Origin: Austropuccinia psidii
Lineage: Eukaryota > Basidiomycota > Pucciniomycetes > Pucciniales > Sphaerophragmiaceae
Direction: 5' to 3'
Assembly (NCBI GenBank): GCA_023105745.1
Contig: JALGQZ010000013.1
Location: 20,125,105 to 20,189,104, forward strand
DNA: 64,000 nt
Shown: piece after piece, positions 45,548 through 58,401 of the stretch
Position numbering within the stretch: position 1 is the stretch's first letter
Layout: the number at the start of each line of letters is the position of its first letter
Made by a program: the position numbers and the translations under genes
The notes under the pieces: generated by a model
Seen by the model: only the letters and a program-made list of their open reading frames with translations
Databases searched by the model: none
Told to the model about the DNA's origin: nothing

Positions 45548-46965
45548 TGTCAGCCTGTGGCTCAAAACCTGAGCACAAGCATGACAGCCAAATACCATAA
45601 ACCATTGGTAAAGCCAAGATACCACCAAAACATGGAAATGAGCCAAATTAACTCAAAAGGTATCAAAAGAAAGAGGAAAATCACTTCTTTCCAAATATAC
45701 AAGTCCCACAATAATAGGACAAAGAATAACAAAGTTATTCTTGCTCTAAGCTATTGCTGAGCATAAACCTTAATTTTCACCTCTCATGTGAAATCCAGAG
45801 GAAGGAGCTTAACCCCATCAAATGTGTATTCAAATTGAAGCTCTAAGTCAAGTATATCCAATGGTACTAGCCAAACTGAGCTAGCACCAGAATTAAAGAA
45901 TTCATGACCACAATAAGGTCAAATAAGGGTGATTAAAATATTCACCTCACATCTAACTTCTACAGTTTCAGTGTGAGATACCTGAAGTGGGATCCTTTTG
46001 GAAAAAGAACAATCAGGGCTATCTAATGGTGCCATTCATTTCCCCATATCTACTCTAGAACAAAAGATAGGGAGCAAACAAGTTCCATACAGTTTTTGGA
46101 CACATCATAAATGTGAAAAAGTAAACTTGTACATGGCATAACTTGGCCATATCTAATGATAACCATACCAAATGAGGTACCATTGTGTAAATCACATCCA
46201 GGGCTACACAATGAACTCATTTTGAGCTCAATATCATACAAGCTGACAAAGGCATAGCATATTTAAGGTTCAATTCCCACAGTTTGGCCATTACAGCCTT
46301 GCAGTGGGATACTATCCCATAAGTATGATTATGAGATGTCAAACAGACAATGAAGCTTGTTTATAAGTCAATTCCTCATATTTAAGTCAAATACGGAGGT
46401 CCATACAGGTTCTGTACAGATTCTGACGCGTCAGAAGCACCAGAACACACCTGTAAACTCCATTGGTGAAAATTGTCACCCTGTATAGGGTAGAAATGAC
46501 TACTTGTGGTTCTAAAACCACATTTCCACCCAATACTATTCTGTATTGAGTGTATAGAACCACAAACGAACCCACAGTAGTGAAAGTCTTCACTGTGTGG
46601 TTGTGTGCAGAGCTAAACCACCTCCCACTACCGCAGAACAAGATAAAAGTAGGCTTTTCCTCACCAGGAAGCTAATCCAGCATCCTGTTCTTCATATTCT
46701 CATGTTGTATAACTTCTTGAAAGAAGTGGTACCCTTAGAATGGAACTGGTTATAATTATAAGTGGTAATTATTGTAGGGTTTGTTATTGTAAACCAACAG
46801 GCAAACACTGCACCCAGTTCTATCAGCAGTACTCACCATCACTAAATTATCTTAGTATAGCCCTTTTACTCATATTCTCACTTTAGTATCATGATTATTT
46901 TGTTTTCACACTCAGAGTTATAGTTTTTATTATCATTTTGAAGCTATATCAGAGTCACCCTGGCA
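45548..46965 (+). mobile_element. Solo LTR of 1.4-kb family, copy 2
   Basis: The 1418-bp LTR starts TGTCAGCCTGTGGCTC and ends GTCACCCTGGCA. It aligns in inverse orientation with 35004-36419 and in direct orientation with 63293-64000. A perfect palindrome TTCTGACGCGTCAGAA lies at 46421-46436 and is absent from copy 1. Confidence 0.78.
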
Positions 46966-46970
46966 AACAC

Positions 46971-47746
46971 CTTCTGTCAGGTGTAGCCGTCTGCTTGTGG
47001 TGAATTATTTTGAAAATATGAATTGTACAAATAATGGAAGTACCTTCAATATAATCAGGTGTTATTTTGTTGTTGAATATATTTAAATCAAATTCATGTT
47101 CTCTAAAATTATCACGCAATGAATTAAATGTATCGGTACTAGATTATTATAAAAATTCAGGCTACTATGGGCATAGAGAATACTGACAAACAAAAAGAAG
47201 CCTTTCCCTTCCAAGTTGGGTTGCTTCTCCAACCTGAGTGCAGCCTGCTTTCAGAGTTAGTTTGAGCTTGGGCCTAACTTTGAAAAGTCAATTTAGAGAC
47301 ATTTACTCACAAGTTTGGTCATTTATAAATTTTCTCAATGAAAAAAAGAATGTTTTGCATTTTTTCAATCTTGCATAAAATATACACCACTATTTATAAT
47401 AGAATATCCCTAAGATAAATTCTTTTAAGCAAGTAAATACACTGATTTCTAAGAAATGTTTGAGGTAACCAACCATTATCCAATTCTATTTTCTAATTCA
47501 AATATTTTACCCACTTCAAATGTGCCCACAATTGCAAAACATATATGTTGTTCCCTTTTTCAAAGCCAAAGTGCATAGCTATTGAATTATTTACACATAA
47601 AGAAGAATACCTTCCAGATACATAAACAAATTCACAGTTGTTGTTTTTTCAAATACCTTATACACTGTCAAAGAAATGTTTCCCTATTTTTGAATTATTT
47701 TTTGGTAAATAAACATTATTTCTGTTTTTCTTACTGTTATTGCATA
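46971..47746. other. No gene recognised
   Basis: AT-rich DNA between two solo LTRs. Nothing identifiable. Confidence 0.5.
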
Positions 47747-47751
47747 TTTAT
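47747..47751. repeat. Target duplication of solo LTR, left copy (TTTAT)
   Basis: Exact match to 49573-49577. Confidence 0.75.
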
Positions 47752-49572
47752 TGTAAGGTGAGTATATGAAACTTTGATTAAAAATCAAGTACTTTTCCTG
47801 TCCCCAAAACTTGTATGAGGTACAATTTAATTGAAGATAGGAATTTCTAAGAATTTGTAGATATAACACAGAAGATTTATTGTTCTGAACTCTTGAGTAC
47901 AAAACCATAATATTATAATGATTTATATTTTTACCAAAAATGAAACTGTATCTCAAAAAGCCTATACAAGATATATTGATGGCTACAAAAGAAATTTCTT
48001 GAAGAGAAATTTAAATTGGAATTAATTGAGCAAAGAACTTCAGGAAACTCATCTGAGTAAAGATTCCCTAGAAATAATATTAAAGAGGAATAACACCCAA
48101 ATGTTACCAGAGTGAATTTCAAATTAAGTGAGAAAGCTAACAGTGATGAAAGATTCTTTAGTTCACTTTTGTGGTGATTCAAGGGTAAAAATAATCATAA
48201 GAGTTGAAAAAAAAAAATTTTCGGGAAATTTCGCCTTGGCTTCAATTATCAAAATGATTTAAGAAGGGTTGTTAAAATATTTTATATATTTATTTAAGAG
48301 TCTTTCAACTAATTGTAAAAGGAAAAGATTTTAACATGAAGAGAAAAGGGGGGAAAAGAAGACATTACTTTATAGCCACTAATTCTCTTACTCAAAGATT
48401 AAAATTTAGTTTAATTAGTCTTCACAAGCACAATGAAAACATCAAATACAATTATGGAATCAATAAAACCTGTTTTAGACCAAAAAGGGGTGGTTTTAGA
48501 CATTTTTGGCTATCTTAGGCCATTTTAGTCTGTTAAATCAGGAATTTCTACAGTAATAGTTGTTTTAAATATTTCAAAACACATAATTATGTGTTTAAGA
48601 GACATTGAAGATAGTTCAAAATGTATTTACCAATATTGATTTAAGTCAAGAGGAGTTTTACCTTCTAAGCAACAGTCAAAACTGCCCAAATTGGTATCAA
48701 AACCTCATCATCAATTGAGTCACAGACCCTTAAAATAAATTCCAGGGAAAAATTGATTAGCCTTTGCTTTGATTTTGAAATCCCACACCTTTGAGTAAGG
48801 AACTTGGGGGAGTCTGGAACCCTTGGAGCCAAGATTCCTTTGCCCCCAAAACAAATCATTCCAATATATTATTTCTTTAATTTCTCATATTCTCTTATAC
48901 TAGAGATTAAAATATGAAATTAAATTGAAATTTTGCAGTACACCGCTGTAATTATTGATGCCACATATGCAAGCTCAAGTTCACTCATGTAACAAACACA
49001 CACATTTTGAAATTTCAATTCAAAAGGTTTCAATTTCACCAAAATTCTAAACTAAACACTACACCTCAATATTAAGAAAGAAATGCTGGTAAACACCACA
49101 TGTGGTGTGGATCAAATTGAACTTTTGAGTTTTTTGGGGTTTTAATACAGAACATACTAAAAAATGCATTTCAACTTTTTTAGAATTGGGTCACAGAAAT
49201 TTCACTCATGGGTGACCACACCTGATTTTATTGAGAAATCCAATGGTGCTATAATTTTAATAAGCTTATCTCTTGGAAAAAAATTTAGAAACTTTTCATG
49301 GAGATTTTCTCCAAAGATTTTCACATTTTAATACTTTTGACCATCATATATCTTGACATCAACTTTTCATGTCAAAACATCTTGTCACATTTTGAAATTT
49401 GAATAAAATTTTGCGGTGGAATTGTAATTTTAAGCTTTATTTTTGTAATTGGATTTTATATTTATAGTTACAGTTTGTTTGTACAATATAAATCAATGTA
49501 TTATTTTCAATTAGAACTTATTCTTATTCTTTGTGTTCTTTTGGTTATAAGAAGATACCACTAAAGCTGAAA
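47752..49572 (-). mobile_element. Old solo LTR, element D family, antisense
   Basis: The 1821-bp sequence begins TGTAAGGTGAGTATATGAAAC and is collinear with 16333-18155, with heavy divergence. The other end reads CTAAAGCTGAAA, where CTAAGGCTCACA is expected, so the TG terminus has mutated. The length matches the family and TTTAT is duplicated on both sides. Confidence 0.88.
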
Positions 49573-49577
49573 TTTAT
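49573..49577. repeat. Target duplication of solo LTR, right copy (TTTAT)
   Basis: Exact match to 47747-47751. Confidence 0.75.
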
Positions 49578-51792
49578 TGGAAATGTATCATTTTATCCAG
49601 TTTTGTTTGCTGAAATCTGAGCCATCAATTGAAATGAATCAGGATGAATAATTTTTTTGAAGTATTTGTAACATCCATTTCATTAGAAAAAATATTCATT
49701 GGAACTGCACATTTTGTTATGACTCCAATAGGGTTTGGAAAGATTATCAGCTTTCTATGATTCTCTATAAAGTATTATTAGTGAATGTCATTTTAATGTT
49801 GCATTTCTTTTAATATGAGGTTTTGAAGCTTTTTTGATGATGCAATCTTCTCCCTATGTAAATTTAATTAATGTTTATTTTGAAATTGATTCAATACATG
49901 AAGAAAACGTCCAAATTGTTGAATATTTTTAGAAAAAATCATTTATATTTGAGCTCAAAAAACCTGTAAAGTTCAATTTTTAGAAAATCCATATGTTGTT
50001 TAGGTTTCAATTTCAACCAACCCAAATATTGGGAGAAAAAACTGAAAAAAAACTCAAAAGAAGAAAATTTGGAAAATGGAACAAAACCTTAGGAAAAGTA
50101 ATGATATTATAAAATTACATATCAAGATGAAAATAGAAAATCAAAATCAAAATATGGAATTGAATGAAAAAAAAAGCTGTTTCAATTAGTATTGATTCAG
50201 TTTCTGAAGATTCTTTCTACAAAGATAAAAAAATAGTAAGAGGGAATTCAGGTCAGTCTTCCTAAATTAATTTATCATTCACACTTTGGGATACCTATAT
50301 CCTAGTCCATAAATGTTTGTAAAATAACATTCATTGATGTCGTTTTTCTGGTTTTTATTTTGTTTTGTCTATAAAAAGAAAAGGGAAGTATTATTTAATT
50401 TGACCAGAACTATTTTGGCTTGGAAAGGCAGGAAATATATTAACCAGATATATAAATGACAATACTAATTATAAATTCTAATATTATGTTTGATTTAAAG
50501 ACCTGAAAAATCTTTCATTCAAGACTGAGGGCTATCTGCTCATATTTTTTTATAGGATTCAGTCAAACATATTCCAAACACTTCATTTTTCTGAAATCCT
50601 TTCCAAATGATGTCACACTCCAAATCAAGAGTGTTCTTCTTATAAAACCCACCTAAGAGCGTTTCAACTAATTTGGCAACTTACTCAGCCCTTTCAATAA
50701 AAGTTGACTCCATTTGTGGTATTTAAGGATCTCAAAGTAGACCATGTTTTCAAATTCCAGTTTGAAAATATTTGAAATTTAAGCAGTGTTCTTGGGAAAA
50801 TCTCAATGATGGGAGTTAGTATTTTGGGGAGTAAATGGGGAAATTCTTTGAAGCTTATTTGAAAGCGCATGAGATGATACTTGTATAACTTGAAGCACAC
50901 TTCCCATGATGTTCCTGCCTATACTATTTTCCTCTCTTTGGTGAGAAAAACTCCAATCAATATTCTAAGAATTTTTTTCAAAATGAACAATGAGAAATTA
51001 TTCTTGCATTATATTCAGAAAAAAACCAAGTGAGCTTCATATATACTTACACAAATTGAAATTTATAAGTAGATGATTAGGGAAAATTCATTATTCTATT
51101 TTGTTTTATAAGCTTATCAGATTGTAAACTACTTCAAAATCATTGCAGAAAACTTGTGAAGAGATTTTGAGAAATAAATTTGAAAACGTCGTCTATTTAT
51201 CCAAGTTATTTTATTTAAATATAGTTGAGTATTCCAACAATTTCAAAACTACTACATCAATTTTTTTGTTAGTAAGGGAGTTAATTTTATATCCTTTAAG
51301 TATTTATATCATATTCATAACAGATTTTCTTCATTTTTTTAAAAAATCAACAACTATTTCCCCAATAACTTTGAGGAAAGATTTATTTGAGAAATTTGAA
51401 AGTTATCTTACCAATTCCCTCTGAAAGCTTGAGTTTCCTTGTTTTATATTATTCACAAGTTCATGAAATTTTTTTGGAAAGTGTCAAATTCATCAAAAAA
51501 TTCAATTCAGATAAAATTTGCAATTTTGCCCCTCATGCAGGGATCTTCATATAGCTTGATACTTGAAAAATGATCTCAAAAATCAGTAACGCAAAGCTAA
51601 AGTCCCAAATAACTCTAAAATAATACGAAAAAATCAAAAATTCATTATATAAAGAGGAACGTAAATGAGTAATTTTGAAATAAAAAGATGATTGATGATT
51701 TTCTAGGCTAATGATTTTATTAAATTAAGGTTGATCTTTGAAAATTTCTAAAGTATACTTGCATTGGCTTCATACAATCTATGTAAATATTT
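49578..51792. other. No gene recognised
   Basis: AT-rich DNA without a convincing frame or repeat. Confidence 0.5.
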
Positions 51793-51908
51793 GTCACAGT
51801 GCTGTCTGCCAGACCTCAACAAAGGGAAATCTTGCCAAAAAGGCTATGAAACAGGTTGAAAGACCAGTTAATACTGGAAATTTGTAGATCACATTCCACC
51901 ATGTGACA
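51793..51908. repeat. 116-bp direct repeat, copy 1
   Basis: It starts GTCACAGTGCTGTCTGCCAG and ends at GTGACA. It aligns with 52140-52254 along its length with scattered differences; the period is 347 bp. Confidence 0.85.
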
Positions 51909-52104
51909 GTACCACTGGGTTTAGAGCACTGCATCGTAAAGTGCATGTACCTGATGGTATCACCCATGTCCTCCTCAAGGAGTTTCATTAGTGACAACAA
52001 GAGCCTACAAGGAACGCCTAAGGGACATAACCCTTTTATGCCATTGGAGGAGAAAACCCAGAAATTTCTGGTTGTTTGATCAAGCGCTCGTCTTGTCTCC
52101 AACT

Positions 52105-52115
52105 GGAATCAAACC
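52105..52115 (-). promoter_or_regulatory. pol III B-box-like motif
   Basis: On the minus strand GGTTTGATTCC differs from the B-box consensus GGTTCGANTCC at one base. It is followed by AGTTGGAGACA, which can pair in part with GTCTGGA at 52163-52157 (minus). The D-arm distance is too short for a tRNA. This may be the tRNA-derived head of a SINE, or chance. Confidence 0.3.
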
Positions 52116-52139
52116 CATTATGTTTGTAACTGGTTTATA

Positions 52140-52254
52140 GTCACAAAGCGGTCTTCCAGACCTCAGAAAAGGGACCTCATTCCAAAAAGGCTATCAGACC
52201 GGTTGAAAAACCAGTTAATACTGGCAATTTGTATATCACATTCCACCGCGTGAC
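52140..52254. repeat. 116-bp direct repeat, copy 2
   Basis: Partner of 51793-51908. The unit after copy 1 (51909-52139) is not repeated after copy 2, so this is not a full tandem array. Confidence 0.85.
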
Positions 52255-54772
52255 AATATTGGAAGTTGAAGCTATTCTATTCTTCTTGTTCTAGTTTGAG
52301 TTAAATTTTTATGAAATTAGAGCCAACAAGATGTTGAATTTTTAAAAATACCATGCTAGTTTTTTCACATATTCAAATATTTCACATGTTAGGATGATGA
52401 ATTCAAAATGAATATTAAAAGTGCTATATAAGCTGTTATTCAGCAGAAACCATCCAAGGTCCAAAGGCTTAAAAAACATTTACTTTGATTGGTTTGAAGC
52501 CCTAACTGCTCTACTATTAAAGCAAGTGTTTTTTTTTCTTATGAGAATGATTTTTAATTTAAACCTTGGGATTGTATAATAAAAACTCCCTAAGGATAAA
52601 ATTCTACCCAAATATTACACTTGAGATATCTTCATTATCTAGCTATAGGTAAAAACAACTGTTATTAAGATGGGGATACTGTTGAATATCTTGTGAATTT
52701 TGGTAAGAATCTGCTTCAAACACCTTTGTTGCATTAATACACACAGTTTTTTTAATTGAAATAAGAACTTTGTATGAGAAAAAAATAAAATTAAGGGATA
52801 TAATTTTTGACTCCATATGAATCTTTATAAGATAAAGAACTTTGATGATTGGGTATCACTTCTGGTATCCATATGTTGGGAAAATCCTCAGGTCGTAGGC
52901 AAATCTTGCGGTCATAGGAGCTTTATGGCACAACTTTCAGGGTCCCAGCTTTTACATAATTCATCCCTTTATTATCAAGAACAATTTTGAGCAGTAATTC
53001 ATATTTGGACTGTAATTTTCATATACAAATCTGCAAGATCAGCCCCAAAATTGAATCTATTTATTAATTTTGAGAAATTAAGTAAAGGGCAGAATTCACA
53101 TACTATGGAAATTAGAATAATTCTGCTTATAATTTAGTGCTGAATAATTGATATGTGAAAATCCTGACAAAGAATGCATATTAAGTGACTAAATGGGAAC
53201 TGTGTTGCCTGAATATTTGGCTTGATATTATTTTCAACATTCTCATTTGAAATTTAATTTGTGTGTTATCTTCAACCTCAAGTCAAGCTATCTCCAATGT
53301 CAGATTTGAAATGTGTCACTTGATGTCCGTTTTTACCAGTTTTCTCCTTGTGACACACTATTCCTCACTTTCAGATGTATTATTTTTTACTTTGAAGTCC
53401 AAATTTTGATTTATATCATCCATTTGTCATCATTCACGAAACATATAGAGAAGAAACTATTAAAAACTCAGTTTTTGGCCTGATATTATAAGATAATATT
53501 AATTAAAGAAAAAATTCCCACACAGGTTTGGATTTTGAGAGAATTTAATGCAACATGAAATATAATTTTACCAAAATTATCCGCAAGTTTTTCTAGAATA
53601 GGAGAGGCATAAGAGAAGCATTTAAGAATTGAATAATTTCTTTACTTTCAAAAATGTGCCTAATTCTCTTTAAAGTACTGGAAAGAAATAGTTTTTAAAA
53701 CATTAATCCAAATGTATAATAACATGAAAGATTGTAAAAAATAAATTATCATCATCAAAATGAGAAAAGTAAGTGTGTTAAAAATTAATCAATTCTGAGA
53801 AAAGCCAAATTTACTAGATGAATCATATGGAACTAGGTCTATCTAATTTCCTAGGTAATCCTCCTAAATCTGAGATTAATTACTCAAATTTTTGGACATG
53901 GCTCAAGTGTATGGTTCATTATGCTTTGTTTTCAATATTTAATGCTTTGAAATTCTTTGAAGTGAATTTCCGGCCCAATTTATAGATTTGTGCACTCTAT
54001 GACTTGAAATAAAAATTCTTTCAAAATGGGCTCACAAATTTGATGCCCTTTGAAATTTCATTTCATAAGGTCAAATACAGGTTGAATAGCTCAATAGGAA
54101 TGATTGGCTTAATACTAGTTAAGGAGAATTTTACTTTAATTCTTTATGTGAGAAAAAGATTGGATTATGAGATGAAAATATTTCAAAAAAAACACCGTTC
54201 CAAATAAAGATTGAGCTGGGAAACTGAAATTCTGATAATATTTGATAATTGGATCAAACTTTTTCTAATATTGAAAGTTGTTTTGATCTAAACTCTTCAA
54301 TAAAACATCCCTCATATTCCCAGTGCTTCCATTTCAGCTCAATAATTTCACAAAGGATATAAAGTAATCCAAACGTGTATCTGAATAGGAAAATCCAGAT
54401 GGGGTGTCCTCGTAATATCAAATTTCTGTAAAGTTGGAGCCATGCTTGACCTATAGCACTTAAAGATATGGATCTCTCTCTTTGAAGGTATACGATATAT
54501 GTTAGAAAACCAAAAACTGTGCAGTTCATTATTTGGCAGGAAGATACATTCCTTTTTGTATAGCTAACTATATACTATTGAATTTTTCTTTGAAAAAGGG
54601 AATAATATAGAGTTTTTTGCCAAAGTGGGCAAATGGGAAATGGGTAAAGTACTTTAATGAGAAAAGGGAATTGAATCATGGTGGCTTACTTCACAAATTT
54701 CTTAGAAGGTATTTCTTTCCATTTTGGGAATGATTTTTGGTCAGGGATACTCTATTATAAATATTGGTGTAT
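52255..54772. other. No gene recognised
   Basis: AT-rich DNA. A short minus frame at 54529-54254 is unassigned. Confidence 0.5.
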
Positions 54773-55172
54773 ATTCTGTGCAAGATTGAAGAAATTAAAA
54801 TCGTGGGAAAACCAAAAGCTTATTTTGTTTATTCAGAAAACCTTCAGATGACCAAAGCTTTGACTTTGACTATCTCAATTTCTCCTCCAAAGTTAGAGCC
54901 CAGTTTTAAGCTTAATTTGAAACCAGGCTGCACCTGGGTTGGATCTATATTACATTTATATGCAATCAAAATTAGCTCAAAAATACATAATTAAAGAATG
55001 ACGTTAGATCGTACCTGGTTGGGGCTTGCTTCATATTTCTTTAAATCTCGAATTGACTTTGGATTCTTAAAGACTCTAATTGCTTTAGGCTTTATAGGTA
55101 TGTTCCTATTTTATTAACATTATGCATTATTGATGAATGGAAAAGGTTCAAGTTACTATGTGAAGGGAAAAT
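54764..55172 (+). pseudogene. Arm-borne frame, left copy (unknown)
   Basis: The frame running inward from the outer end has SENLQMTK, PGCTWVG-ILH, IKISSKIHN, stop, then TLIALGFIGMF and MNGKGSSYYVKGK, stop. The right arm carries the same frame, with the interior stop replaced by a sense codon. The TLIALGFIGM region is hydrophobic. I do not recognise it. The difference pattern between arms shows no clear excess of silent changes. Confidence 0.3.
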
Positions 55173-56740
55173 GAATCTCCATGGAAGGGAATTCAATTCA
55201 ACCCAATCTTTATATATTGACCATTTGAAAATCATAATTCTATCTTTTATCTCCCTTTTCTGCTAATACATACACTCATCCTGAAAGGCCATATTCTATG
55301 TATTGATATAGCCCCCATAGAAGAGAAATAAAATTCTAAGATCCCTTAATTAATAAAATGAGGAATGGGCATTATTTGATCAGAAGTCAAACATGAATTC
55401 AATTATAGGGAGATTCAAGGAAGGAAGTGTTTAAATTGAATGAGTTATTATGGGATAGTCAAAGAACCAGAAAGAGGAATATTAATATTAATTATTCATA
55501 TTTCCTGAATTTATGAAGGAGTGAATATAACCTTGATAATGAATTCCCTGTATTGATGATAATAATGGAATCAAGGATTCAATAGAGATTGGAATAAATT
55601 GCTTCATCCAAAAGGATTCTCAGAAAATTTCCTTTTTCTTATGAAGATCTTTTTAAAATAATTATCTCAAGCATTATTTAACATTATACTGTAAATATAA
55701 TATATCTGTTGGTAGTCACTTTCCTGGCTCATATCCTGTTGTTGACTACTATTTCTAGGGGTTATTATTATTCATGAGGCTTGACAGGTGTGTTTTATTC
55801 CCAATATTGTCTTTGGTGAGCTTATCTACTTTTGATCCTGACAGGTTTTGTCACGTAAATATAGGTTAGCAGAGGCTCCGATGCTGATATCTTGACTTGA
55901 AGGCTGATCTTTATTGAATTTTTTAGCTGAGATTATTCATAAATTTTAATTCTCTCCTCCATTAAAGAAAATATGTATAAAGTTTTCTAATCATGATTAG
56001 TTTTATGTATTTTAATTTACTTAAAATTGAACAGGGGATCATGTGAGACAATTCATTTTTGTGATATTATTAGTAGAAATAAGACAAGAGGCTCTGGTGG
56101 AGGCTCAAATTTAGTATTTTTATTCACTTAAACATTTGGTCACTCCTTTCAGAACGGGGAATTCATAGAAATGAATGTCAAACATATTTGATTTTTATTA
56201 TAATTCAGAGTCAGATATCACACTCCACTTCACAAATATTCAGTTGGAGCTATAATTGCCTTTGATGTTTGGAAAAATTCAGTCTTGAAGGTTTCCACAA
56301 TAATGACCAGCCTGATATTCATTTTTTCTCAAAATCCTTCATAGCAAAAACATGTTGATGATGGAACTCAACAAGATCTTCTCCCCTTGAAAGAAAAAAG
56401 ATGTCTTTTACGCCAATTATATTGAAAATTGAAATCCCGTAGGAAATTCCTTCAAGTGCCAAAGCGGGAAAAGAAAATCTAACCTTTATACCTTGAATCT
56501 AGAAATTGACATATTTTTTATATGAGAACACAAGATATATCCAATATGCTTCCTCCCCAAAAATACATATTTTCTTAAGAAAGCCTGATGGATTGAATTT
56601 GCGATGTGATTTCTGTTTGGAATTCATATGAGAAAATATTAATATTGGATTTAGCTAATTCAAAGTTCGACATGTTTTGGACTGATGTTCAAATGAAGTA
56701 GTCAGATATAGGTTTGTGAGCCTGAGCCAAGTTTTCGGAA
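54773..56740 (+). repeat. Large inverted repeat, left arm
   Basis: About 1970 bp align with the reverse complement of 61382-63292 from CTGTGCAAGATT at the outer end to CCAAGTTTTCGGAA at the inner end, with few gaps. Single-base differences are common. The arms enclose a spacer of about 4.6 kb. Nothing in the arms resembles LTR ends. This could be a foldback-type element, a transposon with long terminal inverted repeats, or two copies of one repeat inserted head to head. Confidence 0.88.
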
Positions 56741-58086
56741 CCCTCAAATAATATTTCTTTGTTTTCAAAATTCCAAAACACATCTAAAGTTTGGTAAAAG
56801 TTCTGTTTTTAAATACATCATTAAGAAAGGAATATCCCTTTGTTTTCTCTTCAATTTGTGCATTTTCATCTTTTCTGAAAGCCATGGCAGGGAGAAAAAT
56901 GCAATTTCCTACTGCAGAAGACTTTATTTATTCACATGAGTATAATGATTCTCCTCATATTTTTCATATGATTATTCTTATTATTTTTTCTGTGTTCTTA
57001 AAAATTTTATATTTTTGTTTCTTGATAATATGTTCCTTGATGAAATGCAGTCAAAGGCTCTGCACAACCCTTTGCTGTAAAAATATCTGTACACATTCTT
57101 ACCTTCGGAGTCTATAAAGACCTTGATTATGTAAGAAAGCTGAAAATCATCGCCTATTTTACAGCACAGGGCTGTACACCACCTTTTATTGAAGCTTTCT
57201 TCAAAAAATAATAATAAAAGGTTGATTCAAAAAAAAGCAAAATTAATAAAGGTAAAAACCCAAATTGAAATAAGTCGAAATCAAATAATACTATGCTAAT
57301 CATTCAAAATACTAAGAGATAAAAAAACCAAAAAGGGATGATTATACTGGAAGAGATATGAATTATTCTCTCCTATATTCCAGAAACACATTAGAAACAG
57401 TTAAAGTTAAAGGAAAAGAATGATGATCGTACAGATCAAATCAATGAAATGAACAGGAAAATTGAGAAATCTAATCTAATGTAATTCTTGAATGCATCTT
57501 TAATTTTGAGACTCTTTTTTTATATTTTTCGCTTTGAATGTTCGAATAAATAATTGTTCTTTCAAGAAGTTTCTCCTATCATTAAAAGATTTTTTCTTGA
57601 AACTTTAAAATAAGGTTATGTCTCATAAAAGGAAAATATCTTTGACCAATGATGGAAAAAAAAAATTAATTTCTTATTACTACCTCCAAAGAAAAATGGT
57701 AATTTTATATTTTATTGAACGGAGAAAGGAAAACTGGATCATTATGTGAATGTTGTATTTAACAAAGGGATTCCAATTAATTTGAAGCAAGTTAATCCTC
57801 TGAGATCGCTATTCTATTTAACATGCCCTGAAATATTTATGATATCTTTGTAAAAGGAAATATCTTACTTAGCTGGCTGAATTTCAATATATAAATATTC
57901 AGGAACCACAAAGCATATAAGAAATTAGTTCTTTCCCGAAAACTATGAAAAAAGATCTTTCATTTATAAACGTTTTTTTTGACATTTAAACATAGAAAAA
58001 CAAATGGAATAGTTACAATACTACAAGAAACTCAAAAGAATTTTTTCTGGTGTGAAAAAATGGGTAAGAAGGCTTGGGGGGAATCT
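56741..58086. other. Inverted-repeat spacer, left part; no gene recognised
   Basis: AT-rich. The plus frame 56791-57117 (108 codons, with hydrophobic IILIIFSVFLKILYFCFLII) is unassigned and has no related copy in the window. Confidence 0.4.
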
Positions 58087-58401
58087 CTATAAAATGATCT
58101 TTTCAGAATAATTCAAGTAAACATCTTGAAGCTTCCCTCGGAGACATGAAATCAGTTCAAATGGGAATGAGGATCCGGTTTAATTTTCAGGAGGCGTAAA
58201 TGTGTTATTTTTAATACACCTCGATTTTTTGAACAAACAAATTGCTATAAAATGATCTTATAATAATAATTCAAGTAAACAATTTGAAGCCTCCCCGGAG
58301 ACATGAAATCAGTTCAAATGGGAATGAGGAGCCAGTTTAATTTTCAGGAGGCGTAAATGTGTTATTTTTAATACAACTCTCTTTTTTAAACAAACAAATT
58401 G
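58087..58401 (+). repeat. Tandem duplication, two 158-bp units
   Basis: Unit 1 spans 58087-58244 and unit 2 spans 58245-58401. Both start CTATAAAATGATCTT, both contain GGAGGCGTAAATGTGTTATT, and both end AACAAACAAATTG. The centre (GACATGAAATCAGTTCAAAT and what follows) is almost unchanged. Confidence 0.92.

Noticed and set aside
56714..56730. LTR start TGTGAGCCTGAG in the left inverted-repeat arm
   Set aside because: Homology between arms lies on the outer side of this motif, opposite to what an LTR start would give, and the following bases do not match either LTR family.
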